27,102 nucleotides of DNA from Bacteroidales bacterium UBA1064 (GTDB taxonomy: Bacteria; Bacteroidota; Bacteroidia; Bacteroidales; Tenuifilaceae), in contig DCDD01000175.1 of the NCBI GenBank assembly GCA_002316235.1, forward strand, positions 1 through 27,102, read 5' to 3'. Shown here piece after piece: positions 15,537 to 23,953 of the stretch; the stretch's first letter is position 1, and the number at the start of each line of letters is the position of its first letter. The notes under the pieces are model-generated. The model saw nothing but the letters and a program-made list of their open reading frames with translations, searched no databases and was not told the origin of the DNA. The translations under genes were made by a program, and so were the position numbers.

Positions 15537-15880
15537 AAGGATGATGTTTTTTGTTCATCCCTTGATTGGGTTGGCAAATGGGTTTTACACGTCATTTAAC
15601 TCTTCGAGCGAGCACTATACTATATACATATAATAATGCCCAAAGAAAACTCGGGTTGAGGTTTACTTTTTCCCAATCATAGGGGTTATAGTATTTCTAA
15701 GAATCTCTGAGGCAATTGAAATCTTCATCCCCAAACAAAAGCATGACAAAATGGAGTACAGAAATTCCTGTAACGCTGTAATAGATGTCAAAATTAAACC
15801 TACAGCTTTTTCCTATGCTGAAAAATTGTCATGATTAGTAATTGGTTCAGTTTTGGATATTGCGAAAAAAAAAAATCAAC
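15537..15880. other. 344-base non-coding stretch between malic enzyme and ftsH
   Basis: It begins with a weak hairpin GGATGA/TCATCC (15539-15560), loop of 10 bases and no T-run, so not a clear terminator. The last part (15826-15855) is the probable ftsH promoter. Between them (about 15561-15815) I see no gene, tRNA, repeat or strong hairpin. A 12-codon ATG frame at 15743-15781 has no supporting context. Confidence 0.6.
15826..15855 (+). promoter_or_regulatory. Candidate promoter of ftsH
   Basis: TTG (15826-15828), 19 bases, then CAGTTTTG (15848-15855), one mismatch to TAnnTTTG. Predicted transcription start is near 15862, only about 19 nt before the ATG at 15881. This also argues against the TTG at 15842 as a start codon, because it lies inside the promoter. 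Confidence 0.5.
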
Positions 15881-17782
15881 ATGACAAAACGTGAAAAATA
15901 TTCGTGGGTATACTGGCTAAGCATTTTAGCTTTTGTAATAGCTTTACAGCTGCTAGTATTTCCTGATACCCAAGGGCCAAGAGAATTCACTTATAGTGAA
16001 TTTATCGATTCTGTCAATGCAGGCAAAGTTGAGCGAATTGTTTTTTTTGAGGATAAGATAATTGGTCAGCTCAAAAGCGGTGAGGAAACAGGTCAAAAAT
16101 CAATAACTCAGGCGCCTACTGCACCATGGAGGCTTCGCATTCCCAGTATTGAGCAGCAAGTAAAAAGGCAATTTGTGGTGAATAGGATACCCAACATGAA
16201 TGAAGAATACCTTATAAGCATTCTCACCGGAACAAATGTTAGCTTTAAAGGGCATGTAGAGAATAACGTTTTAAGAAACTTTTTTCTGAACTGGCTTCTA
16301 CCGCTGCTTATTTTTATGGCCCTATGGGGGTTCTTTTTCAAAAAGATGGGATCGAAAAATCCAATGCTTGAAATTGGTAAGAATAAAGCGCAAATACATG
16401 CCGAAAAGCCAAAAAATCCTATAACATTCAAGGATGTAGCGGGGGTTGATGAGGCAGTTGATGAGGTTAGAGAGCTGGTTGACTTTCTGAAGTACCCCGA
16501 AAAATTCACCAGGTTAGGAGGGAAGTTGCCTAAAGGGGTGTTGCTTGTTGGTCCTCCAGGGACCGGTAAAACTCTCCTGGCTAAAGCCGTAGCTGGCGAA
16601 GCCGATGTGCCCTTTTTTAGCTTAAGTGGTTCGGACTTTGTTGAAATGTTTGTTGGAGTTGGCGCCGCCAGAGTCCGCGATTTGTTCAACCAGGCAAAAG
16701 TTCATGCTCCTTGTATAATATTCATTGATGAAATTGACGCTATAGGTAAAAGCAGGGCTCAAAATGCTGCGTATAGCGGGGGATACGATGAACGGGAAAA
16801 CACCCTCAACCAGCTACTGGTTGAAATGGACGGTTTTGATGCCACATCAGGAGTTATAATTATTGCAGCAACCAACCGGCCGGATGTTTTGGATCCTGCC
16901 CTGCTAAGACCAGGAAGATTTGACCGGCAGGTTTTGGTTGATAAACCCGACATGAAAGGTAGGGAAGCCATTTTTAAGGTTCATTCCAGGAACCTTAAAC
17001 TCAGCTCAAAAGTTGATTTATCGAGGCTTGCTGCTCAAACACCCGGATTTGCAGGTGCAGAGATTGCCAACGTATGTAATGAAGCAGCCATTCTTGCGGT
17101 AAGGAACAATAGAGATGAAGTAACCATGAGTGATTTTGAGGCGGCAATAGAGCGGGTTGTTGCTGGCTTAGAAAAGAAAAATAAGCTCATTAATGAAAAG
17201 GAAAGGCAGATTGTAGCCTTCCACGAAAGCGGTCATGCAGTTGTAGGGTATTTTACCCCTGGTGCGGAGGAGGTTCAAAAGGTGTCTATTGTACCCCGGG
17301 GAATAGGCGCGCTGGGATATACCCTGCAGATGCCCCTGGAGGATAGATACCTGATGTCGAAATCCGAACTGTTGGGCAAAATCAAAGGGCTACTGGGTGG
17401 ACGTGCCGCCGAAGAGGTAATATTTGGAGAGGTATCAACAGGGGCTTCAAACGATCTGGAACGAGCATCACAACTCGCCCGAAGCATGATTATTGTTTAC
17501 GGAATGAGCAGTAAGCTGCCAAACATTTCGCTGGTAAACAAGTCGAACCCCGGCTTTCTGGGACAGCCTTCCGGTATTGAAAGACGGTCAGAATATGTGG
17601 AGAAACTAATAGACGAGGAGGTTAATGAAATAATTAATACCTGTTACCACGAGGCAAAAATGTTACTAAAAGAAAAAAAGCATCTTCTGGATAAAATGGC
17701 CTCCATTCTTCTAAAACAGGAGGTGATTAATCACGATGAAATCATTAGTATTCTTGGAGATAGAACACCAATCGAGGATTAA
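15881..17782 (+). CDS. ftsH: ATP-dependent zinc metalloprotease FtsH
   Basis: Membrane-anchored AAA+ protease that extracts and degrades misfolded membrane proteins and some soluble regulators. 633 residues from the ATG at 15881. Two transmembrane helices (about 8-27 and 133-151) flank a periplasmic domain of about 100 residues. The AAA module has Walker A GPPGTGKT (224-231), Walker B IIFIDEID (279-286) and the second region of homology with arginine fingers in LLRPGRFDR (341-349). The M41 protease domain has HESGH (448-452), a conservative change from the usual HEAGH, and the third zinc ligand D525 in GASNDLERAS. All catalytic residues are intact. Bacteroidota genomes can carry more than one FtsH, so this may be a paralogue. 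It converges on the MarR gene, 23 bases apart, with no terminator. Confidence 0.96.
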   Translation: MTKREKYSWVYWLSILAFVIALQLLVFPDTQGPREFTYSEFIDSVNAGKVERIVFFEDKIIGQLKSGEETGQKSITQAPTAPWRLRIPSIEQQVKRQFVVNRIPNMNEEYLISILTGTNVSFKGHVENNVLRNFFLNWLLPLLIFMALWGFFFKKMGSKNPMLEIGKNKAQIHAEKPKNPITFKDVAGVDEAVDEVRELVDFLKYPEKFTRLGGKLPKGVLLVGPPGTGKTLLAKAVAGEADVPFFSLSGSDFVEMFVGVGAARVRDLFNQAKVHAPCIIFIDEIDAIGKSRAQNAAYSGGYDERENTLNQLLVEMDGFDATSGVIIIAATNRPDVLDPALLRPGRFDRQVLVDKPDMKGREAIFKVHSRNLKLSSKVDLSRLAAQTPGFAGAEIANVCNEAAILAVRNNRDEVTMSDFEAAIERVVAGLEKKNKLINEKERQIVAFHESGHAVVGYFTPGAEEVQKVSIVPRGIGALGYTLQMPLEDRYLMSKSELLGKIKGLLGGRAAEEVIFGEVSTGASNDLERASQLARSMIIVYGMSSKLPNISLVNKSNPGFLGQPSGIERRSEYVEKLIDEEVNEIINTCYHEAKMLLKEKKHLLDKMASILLKQEVINHDEIISILGDRTPIED

Positions 17783-17805
17783 AGCAAATGTTTACCGCTT
17801 AACTT

Positions 17806-18252
17806 CTATGGCTGAATTTTTTCATTTATTGCCGCCAACATCCGGTTGAGCTCTATCACCTCAATAGGCCTCAGGGAGCTAAGAGCCTCAGAAAGAACAT
17901 CCAAAATAATGCTCTCGGCTTTAGGCTTAAAATTCGAGGCTGTTTTCGTAGAGCTAACCAGCTCCGATCGGCTATTATCAGGGTTGGGAAGGCGAACAAC
18001 CAAATCGAGACGTTCCATACATGCCAAGGTTCGTGAAAGTGAACCCTTATCCCTTCCTGATATTTGGGCCAAATGAGCCTGGCTGAGTGGTTCACTTGAA
18101 AACAAAAGGGTAAGAATGTACCAGTAATCAACGGTAAAGTCATCACCAAAAGCTTCCGATAGCCTTCGGGTAATCTCGCCTCTTATGGCAACCGATGTGC
18201 GATGTATGTTGAATGGCAGGTTTAAAAGATCTTCATTAAAATCATCTCTCAT
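17806..18252 (-). CDS. MarR-family transcriptional regulator
   Basis: 148-residue winged-helix protein that would act as a dimer. The recognition region is SQAHLAQISGRDKGSLSRTLACMERLDLVVR (about 58-88), the typical MarR helix-turn-helix, followed by the wing with PNPDNSRSE carrying the conserved Asp and Arg. Flanking helices (about 8-40 and 113-146) provide dimerisation. The frame extends two codons to a TTG at 18258; the ATG at 18252 is preferred. The usual wing end 'LTxxG' is changed to SSTKTASNF. The ligand is unknown. MarR genes often control a divergent neighbour; here the divergent gene is the M1 peptidase at 18478, with 225 bases between, so that gene or its own promoter are possible targets. 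Confidence 0.85.
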   Translation of the reverse strand: MRDDFNEDLLNLPFNIHRTSVAIRGEITRRLSEAFGDDFTVDYWYILTLLFSSEPLSQAHLAQISGRDKGSLSRTLACMERLDLVVRLPNPDNSRSELVSSTKTASNFKPKAESIILDVLSEALSSLRPIEVIELNRMLAAINEKIQP

Positions 18253-18351
18253 AAACAAGTGAATATTGTGTTAGCCAAGCCGTGAATAGTCCGCTTAAAT
18301 TTAATAAAATATTCACAACTTATTTTCCACTCCAGCATTTATCGGCATTCG

Positions 18352-18359
18352 TAAATTTG
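18352..18359 (+). promoter_or_regulatory. Possible -7 element upstream of the M1 peptidase gene
   Basis: TAAATTTG matches TAnnTTTG exactly, but no TTG lies 19-21 bases upstream and the leader would be about 110 nt. It lies in the region shared with the divergent MarR gene. Confidence 0.25.
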
Positions 18360-18477
18360 TAACACCATTAGTTTAAACCAATAATAAGGTTTTAGCTCTA
18401 ATTTAATGCAAGCAGCAAGTAATAAAATGCTTCACAATAAAGTTTTTATATAGCATTAACGGTTTTTACCTTACTAG

Positions 18478-21045
18478 ATGTTTAACCACCATTCTTTAAA
18501 ATTGATGAATTTTTATAGGAGCTTATTAACCCCATTAGTAGGTATTTTGATTTTATCGAGCTGTGTTACCCAACTAACGCCCGGGGTTTCGAAATCACTT
18601 GCCGACTCTCGCAGTGCAAACATAAAAAATTTGGAATACCGGTTATATTTTTCGATACCCAACCGGTTAAGTTCACCTGTTCCGGGCCGAGCCGAGCTTA
18701 ACTTTGAACTTATCAACCGGAAAGATTTGGTTATTGATTTCATGACCGAAGCTACCAACCTGCAATCAATTACCGTAAACAACCGGCTATTGAGCATAAG
18801 GGTTAAAAACGGCCACATCAATATTCCATCCAAATACCTGTTAACCGGGCAAAATAAAGTAAATATAGATTTTGTATCGGGTTCCCCATCGCTCAATCGG
18901 AAAGCCGACTACCTTTACACGCTTCTGGTTCCCGACAGGGCATCAACTGTTTTCCCATGCTTTGACCAGCCCGACCTGAAGGCAGCTTTCAACCTAACTC
19001 TTGAAATTCCTAAGGAATGGGTTGCAGTGGCAAACGCCCCATTAGGCAAAATTATTGAGTCGGATACATCAACCGTTTATGTTTTTGAAAAAACCAAGCC
19101 AGTAAGCACCTACCTGTTTGCTTTTGCCTGTGGTAAGTTTAAAGTAGCTTCGCAACCAACCAGATATGGCGAGATGGCCATTTACTATCGCGACAACGAT
19201 TCTGCCAAGGTAAATCGTAATATTGAAGCCATTTACGAGTTGCACACCCAATCGCTGGGCTGGATGGAAAACTATACGGCCATTCTATATCCATTCAGCA
19301 AGCTGGACATCGTGCTTATTCCCGATTTTCAGTATAATGGAATGGAGCATCCTGGAGCAATCTACTACCGGGAATCAAGCATCTTGCTCGAAGGCGATCC
19401 GTCAGAAAACAAGCTGCTTAATCGCGCAAACCTTATTGCCCATGAGGTCTCACACCAGTGGTTCGGGGACCTGGTTACCATGCGATGGTTCAATGATGTT
19501 TGGCTAAAGGAGGTATTCGCAGGCTTGATGGCCGATAAAATTGTCAATCCCCAGTTTCCCGAGTTCAACCACCAGCTTAGCTTTCTGCTATCTCACTACC
19601 CACGTGCTTATTCAGTTGACAGAACGGCTGGAGCTAACCCTATACGGCAGGAACTTGACAACCTGCTTAACGCCGGCTCGCTTTATGGCGATATCATTTA
19701 CCATAAAGCTCCCATTGCCCTTATGCAGCTTGAAATGGCTATGGGTGTTAGTGCTTTTCAGGAGGGATTAAGAAAGTATCTGAATACCTATAGCATGGGA
19801 AACGCCAGCTGGGATGAGCTGATAGACATTCTTGACCCGTTAACCTCACTAAATTTAAGTGTATGGAGTAAGGCTTGGATTGAAAGTGTTGGTATGCCAA
19901 CCCTTAAAGCAACGCTAAACGATAGCATGTACGTAGTAAAAAAAATCGGCGTACAGCTTCCAATGGTTTACAGCGTGGAGGTTTTATGCGGTAGCAATGT
20001 AAACGAGGCTAAACCCATTCAGCATATTCAACCTGAAGTTTCTACACTATTTGCAAGTAGCTGTGAACTAGAAAGAGTGATTGTTCCAAATGCTGACGGG
20101 CTTGGTTACGGGATGTTTGTCCCCGATTCGCAGTCGCTTAAACTACTGTGTGATAGTTCTTTTCGAATAGCCGATCCGGTTACCCGTTCAGCATCCTTGA
20201 TATCGGCTAACGAGCTATTTTTAAACGGCAAACTTGATGGAAATACCTACTTCAACATGCTACTTGCCTCACTTGCAAGGGAAAACGAACCTCAAGTGCG
20301 CAGCTACATCCTTGCCAGTATTGAAACCTACTGGTGGACTTTTCTGGCGGATAGCGCCAGGGAAAATTTATCGCAACAGGTTGAAATTCAATTCTCCAAG
20401 TTGTTACTAAACAGTTCAATCCCAGCTGATGAGCGAAAGTCAATTTTCAAGACATACGCCAGGATAGCTGTGTCCAGCAATGCCGCTGAAGAGCTGTATG
20501 GAATATGGAGCGGTAATAAATCTTTACCAGGTTTAACCTTCACGGAGACCGATTTAACCTTTCTAGCCTACGAGCTAGCTGTTAGAAATGTGCATAATGC
20601 CGACAGTATTCTGGATCTACAGGAAAAAAGAATAGCCAACCCCGACTTGCTTGCAAAATTCCGATTTGTTCGACGCGCCCTAAGTCCCGATGACGCCTTA
20701 CGCGACGACTTTTTCCATAGCTTGCTGATTCCTGAAAACCGACGACCTGAACCCTGGGTGGCTGAAGCCCTTCACTACTTTAACCATCCCTTAAGGGATA
20801 GTTTTGCCAGCCAATACCTAAGGGCTTCATTGGATTTACTTCCCGAGATTCAGCAAACAGGAGATATCTTCTTCCCCAAAACTTGGCTTGATGCCATTCT
20901 ATGGGGTAAAAACAGCAACCAAGCTGCTGAAATTGTAAGCAGCTGGCTAAACCAGCACCCTAATGTACCCGATAACCTGAAAAATAAGCTTATTCAATCG
21001 TCGGATTTGCTATTCAGGGCTGTTGATAAAAGGAAGAAAAAATAG
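18478..21045 (+). CDS. M1-family zinc aminopeptidase, predicted lipoprotein
   Basis: 855 residues. The N-terminal signal has lipobox LSSC, with the cysteine at 29 (or 20 if translation begins at the in-frame ATG at 18505, which leaves a more compact signal). The N-terminal saddle domain (about 50-230) contains FPCFDQPDLKAAF, typical of M1. The exopeptidase motif appears as YNGMEHPGAI (286-295), a variant of GAMEN. The zinc site is HEVSH (322-326), followed after 18 residues by E345 in WLKEVFA, exactly the M1 spacing, so the enzyme should be active. The C-terminal half (about 480-855) is helical, as in ERAP/aminopeptidase N. It probably removes N-terminal residues from peptides at the cell surface or periplasm. 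It is convergent with a second peptidase lipoprotein and shares a terminator with it. Confidence 0.9.
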   Translation: MFNHHSLKLMNFYRSLLTPLVGILILSSCVTQLTPGVSKSLADSRSANIKNLEYRLYFSIPNRLSSPVPGRAELNFELINRKDLVIDFMTEATNLQSITVNNRLLSIRVKNGHINIPSKYLLTGQNKVNIDFVSGSPSLNRKADYLYTLLVPDRASTVFPCFDQPDLKAAFNLTLEIPKEWVAVANAPLGKIIESDTSTVYVFEKTKPVSTYLFAFACGKFKVASQPTRYGEMAIYYRDNDSAKVNRNIEAIYELHTQSLGWMENYTAILYPFSKLDIVLIPDFQYNGMEHPGAIYYRESSILLEGDPSENKLLNRANLIAHEVSHQWFGDLVTMRWFNDVWLKEVFAGLMADKIVNPQFPEFNHQLSFLLSHYPRAYSVDRTAGANPIRQELDNLLNAGSLYGDIIYHKAPIALMQLEMAMGVSAFQEGLRKYLNTYSMGNASWDELIDILDPLTSLNLSVWSKAWIESVGMPTLKATLNDSMYVVKKIGVQLPMVYSVEVLCGSNVNEAKPIQHIQPEVSTLFASSCELERVIVPNADGLGYGMFVPDSQSLKLLCDSSFRIADPVTRSASLISANELFLNGKLDGNTYFNMLLASLARENEPQVRSYILASIETYWWTFLADSARENLSQQVEIQFSKLLLNSSIPADERKSIFKTYARIAVSSNAAEELYGIWSGNKSLPGLTFTETDLTFLAYELAVRNVHNADSILDLQEKRIANPDLLAKFRFVRRALSPDDALRDDFFHSLLIPENRRPEPWVAEALHYFNHPLRDSFASQYLRASLDLLPEIQQTGDIFFPKTWLDAILWGKNSNQAAEIVSSWLNQHPNVPDNLKNKLIQSSDLLFRAVDKRKKK

Positions 21046-21061
21046 TTTCCACAAACTAACC

Positions 21062-21104
21062 AAAAAAAAGGCTACTCGCTGCCCGGAGGCAGAGGTAGTC
21101 TTTT
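21062..21104. terminator. Bidirectional terminator between two peptidase genes
   Basis: Inner stem CTGCC/GGCAG with loop CGGA (21079-21092), outer stem GGCTAC/GTAGTC (21070-21075 and 21095-21100), and A/T flanks. Eight A on the left (21062-21069) give a T-run for the minus-strand gene, and TTTT on the right (21101-21104) serves the plus-strand gene. It sits between the stop codons of the convergent genes. Confidence 0.85.
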
Positions 21105-21127
21105 AAAAGGATATGCTCCTAATCTGC

Positions 21128-22819
21128 TTACTTCACAAACTGGAGGGCATAGTACTTTGCCGTTAGCTTTTCGCCAGTGGCCTTCTCAATCATTTCGTTC
21201 CAGGGATACAGGCATCCTGGCACAAAAACCTTTTCCTTGAGGTATGCACCCACTTCGGGGTGTCCCACAAAACTAGCCGCATTAAAATCACTAATCTTTA
21301 GCACGTTGGCAGCTATGTAGGCATTAAGCTGTGAGGCAAGCATTTCTCCCATCAAGTAGTTATGATAGTAGCATGGGTAGAGGGCAACATGAATTTTTGA
21401 AGCCCAATCGGGTTCGTTACGTCCTTCAGGTTTTTTCAACAGCTGGTACTTTTCAACCATGCTCCACCAAAGGGAATTCAAATCCTGATCGGGATTGGCG
21501 TACATCTCCTTTTCGAAACGGTACATCACCTGAGCCCAGCGGCTAAACACGAGCTGCTCAAGCCTAAGGGATTTTAGGCATTCGGAAGCAATTTGTTCTT
21601 TTTGTTCAGGGGTGATAATTCCCATATCGAGCATCCACTGGGGGTTGCTTGCCAGACGTCCCATCATTTCGGCAATTGCCTCGGTTGTAAAGCTATGAGC
21701 GGCATCTCTTAGGAAGTAAGGTTTTGCGGGATCGTTATACTTGGAGTAAACGGCATGGCCATTCTCATGCAAAAGGGTATTCATCCAACCATAGGTTGGC
21801 TTCACGTTGCAAAGCACCCTAACATCGCCCGAACGGTCAATATCCGTGCAATAGGCATGTTGATTTTTCCCGGGTTTCTCGTAGAGATCGGAACGAGCTA
21901 TTATGTCGTCAATGTTAAGGCCAATTCCGTTGTAGAATTTGGCTGTAAGTGCAACCACATCCTTGTCGCTGTAAAATTGGTCGAGATTAACATTGTAAAT
22001 TTTGGGAGCTTCCTGAAAGTACCTATTTTGGTAATGCCAGGGCATCAACTTGTCGGGGGAAACTCCAAAGCGTTTAGACAAGTAGGAGTCAATTTCGAGT
22101 TTAAGCTCGGAAAACGACCCAGAGGTTAAGCTGTCGAGCTCATCAAAAAGTGCCAACACTTCGTCGGGATCTTGTTCAGAGAGAACCATGTTCATGGTGT
22201 GGTAGTTGGCATAGCCCAATTTTTGGGCAATCTGGTTGCGTACCTTAACCAGCTCAATGATATCGGGGGCAACCTCGGGGCCAATTTTTTTGTGCGCCTT
22301 CCAGGCACTCTCCACCTCGCTGCTTTGGGTCGAAGTGGCAAGTATGTCTTCTATTTCGTTATCGGTTAGCTGCTTGCTGCCAATTTTAGCCCTAAAGTTG
22401 GAGTACTTCTTCTCAAGGTTGGCCTCCATGGCAATTTCTTTCTCGAGTAGGGTCGGGTCAACCTGATTACGAAGAAAGGCCAGGTAAAGAATGTCCATTT
22501 GACGAGAAAGCACCGAATCCTTTACCAATCCGGATTCTTTAATACTCTTAAGCTCTGCAAAAAGCGAGGTGTCTGCAAAAATTTTAACCAGCTCAACCTG
22601 GGCTTTCTCCGATCGCTGGTAATCTTCATCCTTACCCGATATGGAGGCATCCCACGAAGCTATAGCAGCTTCTTTGGATAAGGGAATTACCTTCGACTCA
22701 ACTTTTGCAATAAAGTCGGCCATTTGTTTTTCCATTTTTTTCTGATTAGATGTGCATGATGAGGCAGCTACAAGCACAATCATCAGCATCACTGGCATAA
22801 TAGGTTTTATTTTATTCAT
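21128..22819 (-). CDS. M2/M3-like zinc peptidase (angiotensin-converting-enzyme-type), predicted lipoprotein
   Basis: 563 residues from the ATG at 22819. The signal peptide ends in lipobox ASSC with the cysteine at 22. The body is almost entirely helical, as in the M2/M3 peptidyl-dipeptidase fold. Zinc ligands are HENGH (351-355) and E380 in FTTEAIAEMMGR, 24 residues after the second histidine, close to the ACE spacing (23 residues, my recollection of the family). Other ACE-like positions are WMNTLLHENGHAVY and HVALYPCYYHNYLMGEMLASQ. It probably cleaves dipeptides or oligopeptides outside the cytoplasm. The frame is open to a TTG at 22843, but that TTG belongs to the -7 box, so the ATG is the start. 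It is convergent with the M1 peptidase gene; together they suggest surface peptide use. Confidence 0.87.
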   Translation of the reverse strand: MNKIKPIMPVMLMIVLVAASSCTSNQKKMEKQMADFIAKVESKVIPLSKEAAIASWDASISGKDEDYQRSEKAQVELVKIFADTSLFAELKSIKESGLVKDSVLSRQMDILYLAFLRNQVDPTLLEKEIAMEANLEKKYSNFRAKIGSKQLTDNEIEDILATSTQSSEVESAWKAHKKIGPEVAPDIIELVKVRNQIAQKLGYANYHTMNMVLSEQDPDEVLALFDELDSLTSGSFSELKLEIDSYLSKRFGVSPDKLMPWHYQNRYFQEAPKIYNVNLDQFYSDKDVVALTAKFYNGIGLNIDDIIARSDLYEKPGKNQHAYCTDIDRSGDVRVLCNVKPTYGWMNTLLHENGHAVYSKYNDPAKPYFLRDAAHSFTTEAIAEMMGRLASNPQWMLDMGIITPEQKEQIASECLKSLRLEQLVFSRWAQVMYRFEKEMYANPDQDLNSLWWSMVEKYQLLKKPEGRNEPDWASKIHVALYPCYYHNYLMGEMLASQLNAYIAANVLKISDFNAASFVGHPEVGAYLKEKVFVPGCLYPWNEMIEKATGEKLTAKYYALQFVK

Positions 22820-22840
22820 AAGGCAATAATTTTGTTGACT

Positions 22841-22848
22841 CAAAATTA
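22841..22848 (-). promoter_or_regulatory. Candidate -7 element of the M2/M3-like peptidase gene
   Basis: TAATTTTG on the minus strand is an exact TAnnTTTG match, giving a leader of about 15 nt before the ATG at 22819. No TTG occurs 19-21 bases upstream. It decides the start, since the upstream in-frame TTG codon is part of this box. Confidence 0.4.
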
Positions 22849-23051
22849 GTAAACCTTTAAACGATATATAACCACAATATAAAATTATAGCGTAAAACTT
22901 GATGTGTGAACCGGCAGCCTATCAGCAAATTCAAAATAATAAGTTGGTTGTGTTGCCGAACTATAAACTCCGTAGTAAAATAGAAGTTAATGGACACCAA
23001 CAAGAAGTTAGCGGGTGTGGTCTTGTAGCTATAAAAACATTAGCTCGGCTG

Positions 23052-23933
23052 TTAAAGGCTTTTCAGCAACATGGTAAGTTTCTGAAGTGTGGCTTCGCCA
23101 ACCGGTACAAGGGGTAACCGAAGGTTGTTGTCGATAATGCCAAGTATTGACAATGCTGCTTTAACCCCTCCGGGATTTCCCTCAACGAAAAGAGCGTCAA
23201 TCAGCTCCACCAGCTTCAGGTGAATGACGGCAGCCTCAGCAAACTTGCCTTTTTGAGCAAAATGAACCATTTCGGCAAAACGTCCCGGCACGGCATTGCC
23301 CACAACCGAAATAATACCATCAGCACCCATGGCCATTTGTGATAATGCCAAGCCATCGTCGCCGGAAATTACCAAAAAATTATCGGGTCTATCCCTCAGG
23401 ATGTACGCCATTTGGTTGAGGTTTCCTGAAGCTTCTTTTATACCGATAATATTTGGGACCTCGTTGGCCAGGGTTAGCGTGGTTTGGGCACTCATATTAA
23501 CTCCCGTTCTACCCGGAACATTGTAGAGAATCAGGGGTAATGGAGAGCTTTCAGCCACAGCTCTGAAGTGCATTTCCAACCCCTTCTGGGTTGGCTTGTT
23601 GTAGTAGGGCGTAACCGAAAGAATGGCATCAACACCCTTTAGGTTGAAGTGTTTTATGGAGCTAATCACGCTCGAGGTGCAGTTACCGCCAACACCTAAA
23701 ACAATGGGTAACCTGCCGTTATTTTTTTCAACTACATGCGCAATTAACTCGTGCTTTTCATCGTCTGTCAGGGTCGAGGCTTCACCGGTTGTCCCCATCA
23801 CAACCAGGTAGTCAACTCCCCCGTCAACCAAATACTCCAGCAACCTATCGGTAGCGGAGTAGTCAATAGCTTTGCTGCTGCTGAAAGGGGTTACCATGGC
23901 AACCCCTAATCCCTTAAATCTATCGTTTTGCAT
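23052..23933 (-). CDS. dapA: 4-hydroxy-tetrahydrodipicolinate synthase
   Basis: Condenses pyruvate with aspartate semialdehyde, the first step committed to lysine and diaminopimelate (peptidoglycan) synthesis. 293 residues, standard length, a TIM barrel. Key residues are visible: MGTTGEAST (46-54), Y110 in SVTPYYNKP, Y137 and R142 in LYNVPGRTG, and the Schiff-base lysine K166 in GIKEASGN. The GDDG segment near 190 is also typical. This full set favours DapA over N-acetylneuraminate lyase. The gene starts 20 bases after the unknown gene at 23954 on the same strand and probably shares its promoter. Confidence 0.96.
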   Translation of the reverse strand: MQNDRFKGLGVAMVTPFSSSKAIDYSATDRLLEYLVDGGVDYLVVMGTTGEASTLTDDEKHELIAHVVEKNNGRLPIVLGVGGNCTSSVISSIKHFNLKGVDAILSVTPYYNKPTQKGLEMHFRAVAESSPLPLILYNVPGRTGVNMSAQTTLTLANEVPNIIGIKEASGNLNQMAYILRDRPDNFLVISGDDGLALSQMAMGADGIISVVGNAVPGRFAEMVHFAQKGKFAEAAVIHLKLVELIDALFVEGNPGGVKAALSILGIIDNNLRLPLVPVGEATLQKLTMLLKSL

Positions 23934-23953
23934 AATAGTCGGATAAGCTAGTT

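Noticed and set aside
15539..15560. Hairpin GGATGA/TCATCC after malic enzyme as a terminator
   Set aside because: Short stem, 10-base loop and no T-tract; noted only as part of the non-coding stretch.
15743..15781. 12-codon ATG frame upstream of ftsH (MTKWSTEIPVTL)
   Set aside because: Too short, with no ribosome-binding context and no coupling to a downstream gene.
15842..15880. TTG start giving FtsH 13 extra residues
   Set aside because: The codon lies inside the predicted promoter, and the ATG at 15881 fits the FtsH N-terminus.
22820..22843. TTG start giving the M2/M3 peptidase 8 extra residues
   Set aside because: The TTG is part of the TAATTTTG -7 box, and the ATG at 22819 yields a normal lipoprotein signal.
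23030..23052. Hairpin AGCTA/TAGCT just after dapA
   Set aside because: Only a 5-bp stem and no T-run behind it on the minus strand.
22899..23117. 72-codon plus-strand frame between the M2/M3 peptidase and dapA
   Set aside because: Its 3' third overlaps the end of dapA antisense, it shows no family resemblance, and no promoter precedes it.
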